Assembly (NCBI GenBank): GCA_002490705.1
Contig: DKUO01000025.1
Location: 1-64,000 of the forward strand
From: Lachnospiraceae bacterium UBA7202
GTDB lineage: Bacteria > Bacillota > Clostridia > Lachnospirales > Lachnospiraceae
DNA: 64,000 nucleotides
Direction of reading: 5' to 3'
Below the pieces are notes generated by a model. It saw only the letters and a program-made list of their open reading frames with translations. It had not been told where the DNA came from and ran no database searches. The translations under genes were made by a program, and so were the position numbers. Shown here piece by piece: positions 26,011-34,112 of this stretch; within the stretch, counting starts at the first letter, position 1, and every line of letters starts with the position of its first letter.

Positions 26011-27711
26011 TTGCGCGTGACATGTCAGGAAATGATTTTGTCAAATGATTTTTTGGATATCATTGTAGATTATGATGTGATAGAGGATATTTTAGGCAGT
26101 GCGGATGTAGAGTACTGCTATCATGAAATTGATGCCGGATATAGCGTAGCCAATGTCAGGCGGAGTCAGGTGGCGCCTGTGTCCATCGGATATTACGGCT
26201 ATTCCACCATTCCCAAGCTGTACGGGCTGATGCAGGTGGGAGAAGAGACGTTTGACGCTTCGCCACTGTCGGCTATGGGAAACATACGGGTACAAAATCC
26301 GCCGCTTGCCTTACAGGGAAGCGGCGTTATCATGGGCTTTATCGACACGGGAATCCGTTATCAGGAGGATGTTTTCAGGCGGGAGGACGGGAGCACCCGC
26401 ATTGTGTCGATTTGGGACCAGACCATACAGACGGGGGAACCTCCGGCTGGATTTCAATATGGAACGGAGTATCGGCGGGCGGATATCGACAACGCTCTTG
26501 CCTCTGAGAACCCGGCGGAAATCGTACCCACCACCGATGTGATCGGCCATGGTACAAGGATAGCCTCCGCGGCGGCGGGAAGCCTGTTAAATCAGGGCCT
26601 CAATTTTCGGGGCGCGGCGCCACTTGCGGATATCGCGGTGGTGAAGCTGAAAGGGGCGAAGGAGTATCTGCGCGATTACTATCTGATCGACGATCAGGCA
26701 GTGGCGTTTCAGGAGAATGACATTATGGAGGCTGTGAAATATTTGCAGCAGATGGCGGTCGCTTTCGAGAGGCCAGTGGTGATTGTCCTCGGACTCGGCA
26801 CGAATATGGGCAGCCATGACGGCACTTCCGCGCTGGATTCCTACCTGAATACCGTAGCGGGCCGCAGGAGCCGGGCGGTGGTGGTGGGAGGCGGCAACGA
26901 GGGAGACAAGGAACACCACTATGAACATTCCATGCCGAGCAACGTGGAAATCCGTGTGGAAAAGCCGATGAGGGGATTCTGTGCGGAGCTCTGGGGAAGT
27001 CTGCCGGACGTTTATTCGATAGCCATACGCTCTCCCGGCGGGGAGGTGACGCCGGTCATTGATTTTCGAAACGGGATAGACAGGAGAATCAATTTTATTT
27101 TTGAGAGGACAAAAATACAGATCAGCTCTGTTGTGGTGGATAAAGACAGCGGCGATCCCATGATTTTCATTCGCTTTGCCGATCCTACGCCCGGGATCTG
27201 GACGGTGTCGGTGACGTCCTCGGCAAGAAGAATGCGGGGCAAGGGGCTGTATCATATGTGGCTGCCGATCGAGGCATTTTTGGAGGGAAGCGTAACGTTT
27301 CTCACGCCCAGTCCCGATGTGACGCTGACGGAGCCGGCCAACGCGTCTCAGGTGATCACCATATCGGCCTACAACAGCTATACGGACAGTTGGTACGCTC
27401 CCTCCGGCAGAGGCTTCACCAGGAACGGTTCTATCAAGCCGGATTTGGCGGCGCCCGGTGTGGGCGTGTCAACGGCTCTGGGTGATACAGACGGTTCCTG
27501 TATGGCGGCCGCTCTGGCGGCCGGCTGTGTGGCCCAGTTTTTGGAGTGGGCCGTGGTTGACGGAAATGCCTATGCGGTGGACAGCAGGGGCACCAAGAGC
27601 TATCTGATTCAGGGGGCGGACCGCCCGGACAATGTGGTGTATCCCGACAGACAGTGGGGATATGGGCGGATTAACATCAACGGGACGTTTGAGACGCTGG
27701 CCAGGCTGTAG
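26011..27711 (+). CDS. S8 subtilase-family protein with Cys in place of the catalytic Ser
   Basis: About 566 residues, of the clostridial S8 group that includes CspA/B/C. Asp 112 (GFIDTGI), His 180 (GHGTRIAS) and the oxyanion Asn 296 (GGGNEGD) are conserved, as is a beta-rich insert at about 310-430. The nucleophile motif, normally GTSxAAA, reads GSCMAAALAAG, putting Cys 497 where Ser is expected; the codon is TGT at 27499-27501. It could be a thiol subtilase or a pseudoprotease. No signal peptide is seen. The start is uncertain: TTG 26011 opens the frame, GTG 26017 has AGGGCGG upstream, and ATG 26032 is later. Confidence 0.82.
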   Translation: MRVTCQEMILSNDFLDIIVDYDVIEDILGSADVEYCYHEIDAGYSVANVRRSQVAPVSIGYYGYSTIPKLYGLMQVGEETFDASPLSAMGNIRVQNPPLALQGSGVIMGFIDTGIRYQEDVFRREDGSTRIVSIWDQTIQTGEPPAGFQYGTEYRRADIDNALASENPAEIVPTTDVIGHGTRIASAAAGSLLNQGLNFRGAAPLADIAVVKLKGAKEYLRDYYLIDDQAVAFQENDIMEAVKYLQQMAVAFERPVVIVLGLGTNMGSHDGTSALDSYLNTVAGRRSRAVVVGGGNEGDKEHHYEHSMPSNVEIRVEKPMRGFCAELWGSLPDVYSIAIRSPGGEVTPVIDFRNGIDRRINFIFERTKIQISSVVVDKDSGDPMIFIRFADPTPGIWTVSVTSSARRMRGKGLYHMWLPIEAFLEGSVTFLTPSPDVTLTEPANASQVITISAYNSYTDSWYAPSGRGFTRNGSIKPDLAAPGVGVSTALGDTDGSCMAAALAAGCVAQFLEWAVVDGNAYAVDSRGTKSYLIQGADRPDNVVYPDRQWGYGRININGTFETLARL

Positions 27712-27792
27712 AGACAACTTGATGATTCCGCCCGCTTGTGGTAAGGTGTAAGTGTGCGAAAAATGCAACATCAACTTGGGAAGGCGGATATA

Positions 27793-29004
27793 GTGACAAT
27801 GAAGAGAATAAGGCTCGGTCTGGCCGGGCTGATTTTAACTTATATATTGACAGGATGCGGTCTGGCCGCGGACGGGACGGTGGTATCCGCCGGCGAGACA
27901 GCGGACGGGGCAGGGCAGGAGCCGGAGGATGGAGAGGAATCCGGCATGGACACGACTTCCTGGGAGGAGTCGTTGCAGAAAATGTTTGAGGATCCCTATG
28001 GAGATTACAGGGAGACGGGAGGAGAGATTGTCCTGCTGACGGATGGCCCCGTGGAGGACGGCGGTTACAATGAAGCTGTCTACAACGGCGTGCGCATGTA
28101 CGCTTTGGGGGCAGGCAAGTCCTTCTCCTATTATAATGCCAATCCGGATGATCTGGAGAGCTATCGGAAGCTGGTCGAAAGGTCCGTGCAGGAAAACGCA
28201 GGGATTATTGTCTGCGTCGGTGACACGTTTGGACAGACGGTGGGCGACATGCAGGAGAGCTGTCCCCAGACTTCCTTTCTGTTGATAGACAGCGTGCCAC
28301 ACAGCGCGGAGGGAGAGGAGCTTTCTATCGCGCCGAATGTGCACTGCGTCCTTTTTCATGAGGAGCAGGCAGGATATTTGGCCGGTTATATGGCGGTATG
28401 GGAAGGATATCGGAATCTGGGATTCGTGGGCGGCAAGGAAGAACCCGCCGTGATGCGGTACGGATATGGCTATTTGCAGGGGATTGATGCGGCGGCCAAG
28501 GATTTGTCCCTCGACGATGTGGTTGTCAAATATTGGTATGCGGGTACTTTTTTACCGGATATCGCGGTGCGTGAGAAAGCGGACGGCTGGTATGAAAGCG
28601 GTACGCAGGTTATTTTTGCCTGCGGCGGCGGAATTTATGAGTCCGTGCTGGAGGCGGCGGAGAATCAGGATGGCCTGCTCATCGGCGCAGACGTGGATCA
28701 GGCGCGGGTTTCCGACCGATTTTTGACAAGTGCGGTCAAAAATATCAATACCGCCGTGACGGACACGCTGGACAGCTTTTATGCGGACCGCGGATGGAGC
28801 GAGGCGGAAGCCGGGCAGGTGAAGCGCTACGGCGTGGAGGAAGGATGCGCGGCGATTCCGGTGGTGGATACGGAGTGGCGCTTTAAGGAGGTGTCGACCA
28901 CCCTCTTTTTTGAGATTTATAAGCAGATGAAAAGAGGCGACAGGGCAGTGTCAGACGATATCAGCGCGCCGCCTTCGGTCGCCGTTACGGTAAATTTTGA
29001 ATGA
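27793..29004 (+). CDS. BMP/Med-family substrate-binding lipoprotein
   Basis: About 403 residues with a lipoprotein signal peptide ending in the lipobox LTGC, so it sits on the outer face of the membrane. The body follows the PnrA/BMP fold: VLLTDGPVEDGGYNEAVYNG, GIIVCVGDTFGQTV, a LIDSVPHS strand, EEQAGYLAGYMAVWEG, GFVGGKEEPAVMRYGYGYLQG and FACGGGIYESV. BMP proteins usually bring purine nucleosides or autoinducers to an ABC transporter, but no permease or ATPase is adjacent. GTG 27793 fits the GGGAAGG site; ATG 27799 is the alternative. The stop overlaps an ATG of the next frame. Confidence 0.83.
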   Translation: MTMKRIRLGLAGLILTYILTGCGLAADGTVVSAGETADGAGQEPEDGEESGMDTTSWEESLQKMFEDPYGDYRETGGEIVLLTDGPVEDGGYNEAVYNGVRMYALGAGKSFSYYNANPDDLESYRKLVERSVQENAGIIVCVGDTFGQTVGDMQESCPQTSFLLIDSVPHSAEGEELSIAPNVHCVLFHEEQAGYLAGYMAVWEGYRNLGFVGGKEEPAVMRYGYGYLQGIDAAAKDLSLDDVVVKYWYAGTFLPDIAVREKADGWYESGTQVIFACGGGIYESVLEAAENQDGLLIGADVDQARVSDRFLTSAVKNINTAVTDTLDSFYADRGWSEAEAGQVKRYGVEEGCAAIPVVDTEWRFKEVSTTLFFEIYKQMKRGDRAVSDDISAPPSVAVTVNFE

Positions 29005-29021
29005 TCGCAGGAGGTTTGGGT

Positions 29022-30767
29022 GTGTATAAGAAAGAGAAGAGTATGATACATCCCGGTCGTCTCCTGCTTTTGGGCATTGGGATTGCAGCGGCGCTGCTTG
29101 GCGGATGCGGGGAGGAAACGCAGCCCGTCGATGCGCCGGTTTTAGAGGATGCGGCGAAAGATACGGCAGCAGGGCAGAAGGATATGGGACTGGCAGAGCT
29201 TACGGCGGGAGAGACGAACTTATCGGCGGACGAGCTGTCAGATTATGCTGTGAATGTGTCCTTACTTTATGACGCAGAGCAGAAAAAACTCCGGTATTCG
29301 CTGGATATGCCGCTGATCCCCGGCAGCGACGACGCCTATTTGTATTTGTTCCAGGCGGACAGCTGGGAGGCGGATACGGACGCGCTTAAGAGAGAGCCCG
29401 TTACGAGAGGGCAAAAGGACAGGGATTGGGAGACTGATTTTCCCTATCAGGATGACTACCTATTCAAACGGTTTATTCCGGCCCTTCGGGTGGACGGAAG
29501 CTACATACAGATTGGGCAGGGCGTGTATCTGTTAAACCCGGAGGCGCTTGCCGGGAATCAGGATCCCTATCCGGAGCTTGGTTCCAAAAAGGGTCTCCTT
29601 CTGGATCCGACCATGGTTGGCACACCGGAGCTGACGGACTTAAATGTCAAACATACCATCTACAATATTCCGCTTTCCCATATCATGGGGGAGACGACGG
29701 ATCAGACTTTCCCTACGATCACCTATACTTACCAGGGGAAAAATTATGCATTTAACGGGGCGGCAATTAACGGTTATGACGGCCTGTTTACCTATCTTTC
29801 GGATCACGGAATGACTGCCACGGCCGTGGTTTTGAATGACTGGAACGAGGCGTTCCCGGAGTTGATTCATCCGGAGGCCAGGAATCAGGAGAGCGGCGCA
29901 TATTATTATATGTTTAACGCGTCGCAGCCCGATGGGACAAAAACGCTGGAGGCTGTGGCTTCCTTTCTGGCACAGCGCTACTCCGACGGAGAACACGGCA
30001 TGGTGCACAGCTGGGTGATCGCCAATGAGATCAACCAGAACCGGGTCTGGAATTATATGGACACGAAGGACGTGTATCACTATGCAAGAGAGTTCGAGAA
30101 ATCCTTCCGTATCTTCTATCAGGCGGTGAAAAGCCATTATGCAAATGCGCGGGTATATTTCAGCATTGACCATGCATGGAACAGCAACGAGGGGGATGAC
30201 GACAGCTTTTTCAATGGCAGGGATATTCTGGAAGCCTTTAATGAGGCGGCCTTGCAGCATGGAAACTATGATTGGGGCATTGCGATTCATCCCTACCCGG
30301 AGCCTCTTACCCGGGTCAATTACTGGTCGCAGGAGTATGATAAGACAAGGGACGCTTCCCATCTTTCTATCATGAATTTGAACGTGCTGACGGATATGCT
30401 TTCAGAGGAGGAGTATCTGGACCGCAGCAAAGAGGTGCGCAGCGTCACCATCACGGAGCTGGGATTTACCTCAGGTTCCGGGGAGAGATTACAGGCAGCG
30501 GCCTTTGCCTACTGTTATCATATCGTGGAGGACAATCCTTATGTGGACGCCTTTCTCATGAACCGGCAGACGGATGCGCCGGAGGAAGTGATGGCGGGGA
30601 TGGCCTTCGGCATATATGAGTATGACCACTCTCCGAAATATATTAAGGAGGTTTTCCGGGATATCGATACGGAGCGTTCCGGGGAATATACGGATTTCAT
30701 GTTGAATATTTTAGGTGCGGACAGTCTGGAGGAGGCCCTGTCATGGGCGAGGGCTGATGAGGAATAG
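29022..30767 (+). CDS. DUF5722-type lipoprotein with a glycosidase-like TIM barrel
   Basis: About 581 residues with a lipobox (LLGGC) after a short basic signal peptide. A beta-rich region (about 60-200) leads into a barrel-like domain. I assign DUF5722 from overall pattern; its activity is not established. Two acidic positions look like a clan GH-A pair: Glu 336 in WVIANEINQ (the Asn-Glu acid/base motif) and Glu 479 in TITELGFTS (nucleophile position). GTG 29022 sits 7 bases after AGGAGG. Genes before and after encode a lipoprotein and a GT, so extracellular carbohydrate handling is plausible but inferred. Confidence 0.7.
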   Translation: MYKKEKSMIHPGRLLLLGIGIAAALLGGCGEETQPVDAPVLEDAAKDTAAGQKDMGLAELTAGETNLSADELSDYAVNVSLLYDAEQKKLRYSLDMPLIPGSDDAYLYLFQADSWEADTDALKREPVTRGQKDRDWETDFPYQDDYLFKRFIPALRVDGSYIQIGQGVYLLNPEALAGNQDPYPELGSKKGLLLDPTMVGTPELTDLNVKHTIYNIPLSHIMGETTDQTFPTITYTYQGKNYAFNGAAINGYDGLFTYLSDHGMTATAVVLNDWNEAFPELIHPEARNQESGAYYYMFNASQPDGTKTLEAVASFLAQRYSDGEHGMVHSWVIANEINQNRVWNYMDTKDVYHYAREFEKSFRIFYQAVKSHYANARVYFSIDHAWNSNEGDDDSFFNGRDILEAFNEAALQHGNYDWGIAIHPYPEPLTRVNYWSQEYDKTRDASHLSIMNLNVLTDMLSEEEYLDRSKEVRSVTITELGFTSGSGERLQAAAFAYCYHIVEDNPYVDAFLMNRQTDAPEEVMAGMAFGIYEYDHSPKYIKEVFRDIDTERSGEYTDFMLNILGADSLEEALSWARADEE

Positions 30768-30779
30768 GAAAGAAGCGCT

Positions 30780-31529
30780 ATGAAGGTTTCGTTATTAGTG
30801 ACGGTCTATAATGTGAAGGAGAGCCTTCCCGTTACACTTGCCAGCATTGAAGAGCAGGATTACGGGGAGATCGAGACGGTGATTGTGGACGGCGGTTCCA
30901 CTGACGGCACAGTGGAACTGATCCGGCAGTTTGCCGCGAGGATGGAGGACAGGCCGGGGTTTTCCGTGCGATGGGTGTCAGAGCCGGACAAAGGGCTCTA
31001 TGACGCCATGAACAAGGCTTATCGCATGAGTACGGGGGAAGTGCTTGCGGTATGCAACGATAAATTATGTAAACCATATGCGGTGAGCAGGCTGGTGTCC
31101 GCGCTGGAAAACGGCGGCCCGCACTGTGTCGGCGCGCATTCGGATCTGGTCTATGTGGAGGGAGAGCGGATTGTCAGACAGTGGCATATGGGACAGGGAA
31201 GAATAGCGGAGGGCTGGATGCCCGGGCATCCGACCCTTTTTTTGCGGCGGGCAGTGTATGAGAAATACGGTTCTTATGATACCGCCTATCACTGCGCGGC
31301 GGACTATGAGTTTATGGTGCGCTTTTTGAAGGATGAGGAAAATACGCTGGCCTATGTGCCGGAGGTTCTGGTGGCCATGTTTTACGGCGGCACCAGCAAT
31401 GCGGGGCTGGGCAATTATCTGGTATCTTTTAAAGAGGGATATCAGGCCCTCAAGAAAAACGGCGTGCCCCGTCCTCTCTGGATTACCGTAAGAAGGACGT
31501 TTCGGGTGCTTGCGCAGTTTGGGAGGTGA
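30780..31529 (+). CDS. GT2 family glycosyltransferase
   Basis: A 249-residue single-domain GT2 enzyme of the WcaA/WcaE kind: MKVSLLVTVYNVKESLPVTL, TVIVDGGSTDGTVELI, SEPDKGLYDAMNKAYRMSTG, then PGHPTLFLRRAVYEKYGSYD. The usual second acidic motif is replaced by VCNDKLCKPYAV, so the metal site may be slightly altered. It follows the DUF5722 gene by 12 bases with AAAGAAG as a weak ribosome site and likely shares its transcript. The substrate is unknown. Confidence 0.87.
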   Translation: MKVSLLVTVYNVKESLPVTLASIEEQDYGEIETVIVDGGSTDGTVELIRQFAARMEDRPGFSVRWVSEPDKGLYDAMNKAYRMSTGEVLAVCNDKLCKPYAVSRLVSALENGGPHCVGAHSDLVYVEGERIVRQWHMGQGRIAEGWMPGHPTLFLRRAVYEKYGSYDTAYHCAADYEFMVRFLKDEENTLAYVPEVLVAMFYGGTSNAGLGNYLVSFKEGYQALKKNGVPRPLWITVRRTFRVLAQFGR

Positions 31530-31541
31530 GGGAGCCTTCTC

Positions 31542-32429
31542 TTATTTATCAAACCTTTCCAGTTCCATGAACTGCTTTACTGACTCCGCTTTTGCGGCTG
31601 ACAGGAGCCATCTTTTTAATGTTTCTTCATCCTCTTCGCTTCTTATTCTTTCAGCGAGTCGTTCCGTTACCGCCTCTTTTGCTTCCTTGCTTTCCAATAA
31701 GCGTAGAATGTCTTCAACCCTTCCTTTTTTTAATCCAATCGCAATTCCCTCATCCCGTACATACTCATCCCGAGCCCAACGGTCTCTCTTTGCTTTCCAG
31801 TAGTCGTCATAAATCCACCGCATTGTCCTTATCAGTCCCATTTCCCTCACAACCTCGACCGCTTCCCTCATATTTTCATTTTTGATCGCAATCATATCCG
31901 CTTCCTCCTGACTTTTCGCATTAAACAAGCGAATCCAATCATCCACAGCGCTTCCCGTCAGTTCCTTGCCAAGTTCTATGATATGTACCTCCCACAGGTC
32001 TGTAAGCTCCCTGCCCGCTTCATCCCGAAGACGATAAATATTGTGATACGTTTGCTTCGCCGGAAACAGTATGAAATCTAAGAGGCTGATACTGACGCAC
32101 CGGCGCAGTTTGCTGTAGTTTTCCCCGATCATCAGATCGTCCGTATACATTTTTCCAAGATAATATAAGCTTCTCTTCGTCCAATGCTTTTGAGCGTCCA
32201 CCTGCATCTCGACGTCAACCTTTGTTCCGTCGTTTAACACCATTACAACGTCCAGTATCCCCTGCTTCTGCCGCCGTAACAGCTTCCTCAGAAAAGGATT
32301 TGCAAGCCGCACCGACTTGATCTGTGCCACTGGAATCCTCAGGACATCGCTCAAAAACTGCTTCCTGACAGGTTCGTGGGCAAAAAGCTCTTTTACCACA
32401 AAGTCTGCCTTCAATGAAAACTTCTCCAT
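31542..32429 (-). CDS. Rpn/PD-(D/E)XK nuclease-family protein
   Basis: A 295-residue protein of the Rpn family (recombination-promoting nuclease, formerly called a putative transposase). The N-terminal nuclease core shows FSLKADFVVKELFAHEP and the catalytic pattern GILDVVMVLNDGTKVDVEMQ, with the D...ExQ residues in place. The C-terminus is helical and highly charged. A perfect AGGAGG stands before the start. It runs towards the GT gene, with 12 bases between the two stops. Such genes are common, mobile-prone accessory genes in Clostridia; no inverted repeats or transposase flank it. Confidence 0.85.
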   Translation of the reverse strand: MEKFSLKADFVVKELFAHEPVRKQFLSDVLRIPVAQIKSVRLANPFLRKLLRRQKQGILDVVMVLNDGTKVDVEMQVDAQKHWTKRSLYYLGKMYTDDLMIGENYSKLRRCVSISLLDFILFPAKQTYHNIYRLRDEAGRELTDLWEVHIIELGKELTGSAVDDWIRLFNAKSQEEADMIAIKNENMREAVEVVREMGLIRTMRWIYDDYWKAKRDRWARDEYVRDEGIAIGLKKGRVEDILRLLESKEAKEAVTERLAERIRSEEDEETLKRWLLSAAKAESVKQFMELERFDK

Positions 32430-32508
32430 GTTTCCTCCTTGTCCGCAGGAGAAAATACCATGGACTGATTACCTGAGCAATCTAAAACTGTACCTCGCAA
32501 AATCTCCT

Positions 32509-32540
32509 GCTTTTAAATTTGTTGTGTTTGATTTAAAAGC
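32509..32540. repeat. inverted repeat in the Rpn-side gap
   Basis: GCTTTTAAA (32509-32517) and TTTAAAAGC (32532-32540) are perfect complements around a 14-base centre. The meaning is unknown; it could be an operator for the divergent genes or a weak terminator. Confidence 0.45.
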
Positions 32541-32725
32541 ATAGATTTTCCGAATGTTAGAATGTTTGATATGACATACTGTTTTTGTCTAGAAATTGTT
32601 ATGCTTTGGATTCATTATAATGGACGCGATTTGTTCTGTCAAGACCGTAACCAATAAACTTTTCATTTCAGCCTTCAGTGTTGAAAAGTTTGAAAAGGCC
32701 CGAAGGTTATTATGTCAGAAAGCTA

Positions 32726-32755
32726 TTGATAAGTTGTTGAGAATTACTGTATAAT
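32726..32755 (+). promoter_or_regulatory. sigma-A promoter of the surface-protein remnant
   Basis: TTGATA (32726-32731), an 18-base spacer and TATAAT (32750-32755) lie 48 bases before the remnant's ATG. The promoter looks functional although the gene is broken. Confidence 0.65.
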
Positions 32756-32802
32756 GAGGAAAGAAAAATCAGAGTAGAGGACTTGTCAGAGGGGAAAACA
32801 AG

Positions 32803-33173
32803 ATGAAAAAGAGAAAAAACAGGGTATACAGAAGAATAGCGGTGGCGTTGACCGTGGCCTTACTGGCGGGACAGAGCCACGCTTTTGTATTGGCGGAAGA
32901 GGGCGATGCATCGCAGACGACGGCACTGTAGATAACGGTGACACAGAGAATAACGGCAATGGCACGGAACAGGGCGGCGATACGGAGAACAACGGCGGCG
33001 CGGACAACCAGCCCTCGAAGGATAACGAGAATAACGGAGATCAGCAGGAAGACGGGGACGAGCAGGACAAGTGTGTCTGCGATACGAAGTGCGCTTCGCG
33101 GTTTAACGTGCAATCCTTCTTAAAAATGATTTGTGTGGATTATCATTTGTGGCGTATCGTATATATACATTAA
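32803..33173 (+). pseudogene. frameshifted, truncated secreted protein
   Basis: ATG 32803, preceded by AGAGGGGA, opens a frame with a clear signal peptide (basic MKKRKNRVYRR, hydrophobic core, cleavage after a SHAFVLA-like stretch), but it stops at TAG 32929. The adjacent frame (-1) then reads an Asn/Gly/Asp/Glu-rich spacer, a CVCDTKC motif and a short unrelated tail to TAA 33171. This fits one ancestral exported protein with a low-complexity acidic linker, broken by a one-base indel near 32915-32925 and cut off downstream. The CxCxxxC start of a Cys motif supports truncation of a larger surface domain. A sequencing error could explain the frameshift but not the truncation. Confidence 0.6.
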
Positions 33174-33253
33174 AGTAGATGACTGCGAAACTCTTTCTTT
33201 GATGTTGAGCTTGTATCATTAATGCAGTTAAAGGAGAGTTTCATAAGTAATCG

Positions 33254-33283
33254 ACATTTCACGGCATTTCAAAAACATTTCAC
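33254..33283 (+). promoter_or_regulatory. direct-repeat operator, candidate LytTR binding site
   Basis: Two identical 9-mers ACATTTCAC stand at 33254-33262 and 33275-33283 with a 12-base spacer (21-base period), and a third CATTTCA lies between them. Two 9-bp direct repeats 12-13 bp apart is the known layout of LytTR-domain sites (AgrA, ComE, VirR). A near-copy lies at 35493-35522. It sits upstream of the response-regulator gene, consistent with autoregulation. Confidence 0.65.
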
Positions 33284-33298
33284 AGCAGATCAGTCGTT

Positions 33299-33327
33299 CT
33301 GACAGTAGAAACAACCGATAAGATAAA
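33299..33327 (+). promoter_or_regulatory. promoter of the LytTR regulator gene
   Basis: CTGACA (33299-33304), a 17-base spacer and GATAAA (33322-33327) begin 16 bases after the direct repeats. The weak -10 suits an activator-dependent promoter. Confidence 0.45.
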
Positions 33328-33336
33328 AAATTGTGG

Positions 33337-33357
33337 CTGCGCAGCTCGCGCAGTTTT
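33337..33357 (+). terminator. hairpin with T-run in the regulator leader
   Basis: CTGCGC (33337-33342) pairs with GCGCAG (33348-33353) around a 5-base loop and is followed by TTTT. It lies between the promoter and the regulator's start, so it may act as an attenuator. The same GCTGCGCAGC palindrome occurs near wzm-wzt. Confidence 0.45.
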
Positions 33358-33382
33358 ATGATGTATACAGGGGGGTGGCGAG

Positions 33383-34087
33383 GTGATCCGTATTGCCATT
33401 TGCGATGATGAAAAACCCATGTCCGATCATATCCGAAAAATGACCTCTGATTTTTTTCGCGGAAAAAATACGGAGGTTTCCATTTTGCAGTTTTCAGACG
33501 GGGAAGAGCTGCTGCGGTACGATAAAAAGATAGACATTCTTTTTCTGGATATTCAGATGAGCGGAATAGACGGCATGGAGACGGCAAGGAAACTGCGGGA
33601 GCGCAAATTTCAGGGGTTTTTGATTTTTATCACCGTTATGAAGGAACTGGTGTTTCGGGCTTTTGAGGTACAGGCCTATGATTATCTGGTAAAGCCGGTG
33701 GAGGAGGACGCGTTCCATAGAATGATGGAGCGTCTTTTTGACTCCCTGCAAAATGCCGGCGAAGCTGTCCTGCTTGTCCAAAAAGGGTATGAAAGCCGTA
33801 TTATTTCTCTGACGGATATTGTTTTTTGCGAAATTATCGACAGGAAAATCTATCTGCATCTGGTTACTTCGGAGGTGGTTGATTATTACGACCGGATTGA
33901 AAATCTGGAGACCAAACTGAATGACAAATTTTTCCGGTGTCACAGAAGTTATCTGATTAACCTGCAATATCTGAAAAGTTATAAAAACGGGACGGCGTAT
34001 ATGGAGGGCGGCAGGCAGATACCGGTCTCAAGGCTGCGGATGGGCGCCTTTTCTCAGGTCATCCTGCAATATATGGAAGATATATGA
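33383..34087 (+). CDS. LytTR-family response regulator
   Basis: A 234-residue cytosolic regulator. Receiver domain residues 1-120: acidic pocket CDDE, phospho-acceptor Asp 56 in DILFLDIQMSG, and the late Lys of YLVKPV. LytTR DNA-binding domain about 135-232: ISLTDIVFCEIIDRKIYLHL, FRCHRSYLINLQYL and IPVSRLRM. This is the AgrA/VirR architecture. GTG start after GGGGGTGG. The kinase gene follows after 25 bases, so the two form a two-component system. Direct repeats upstream suggest self-control. Confidence 0.92.
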   Translation: MIRIAICDDEKPMSDHIRKMTSDFFRGKNTEVSILQFSDGEELLRYDKKIDILFLDIQMSGIDGMETARKLRERKFQGFLIFITVMKELVFRAFEVQAYDYLVKPVEEDAFHRMMERLFDSLQNAGEAVLLVQKGYESRIISLTDIVFCEIIDRKIYLHLVTSEVVDYYDRIENLETKLNDKFFRCHRSYLINLQYLKSYKNGTAYMEGGRQIPVSRLRMGAFSQVILQYMEDI

Positions 34088-34112
34088 GGACGGACAAAAC
34101 GGAGGGCGGAGG

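Larger units (their letters stand above)
32430..32802. other. 373-base intergenic region
   Basis: An AT-rich gap between the divergent Rpn gene and a surface-protein remnant. It holds an inverted repeat (32509-32540) and the promoter of the remnant (32726-32755), listed separately. No coding frame or RNA gene is recognisable in the remainder. Confidence 0.6.

Noticed and set aside
31542..32429. Insertion sequence
   Set aside because: Rpn proteins were once called transposases, but there are no terminal inverted repeats or target duplications, and the motif is that of a PD-(D/E)XK nuclease.
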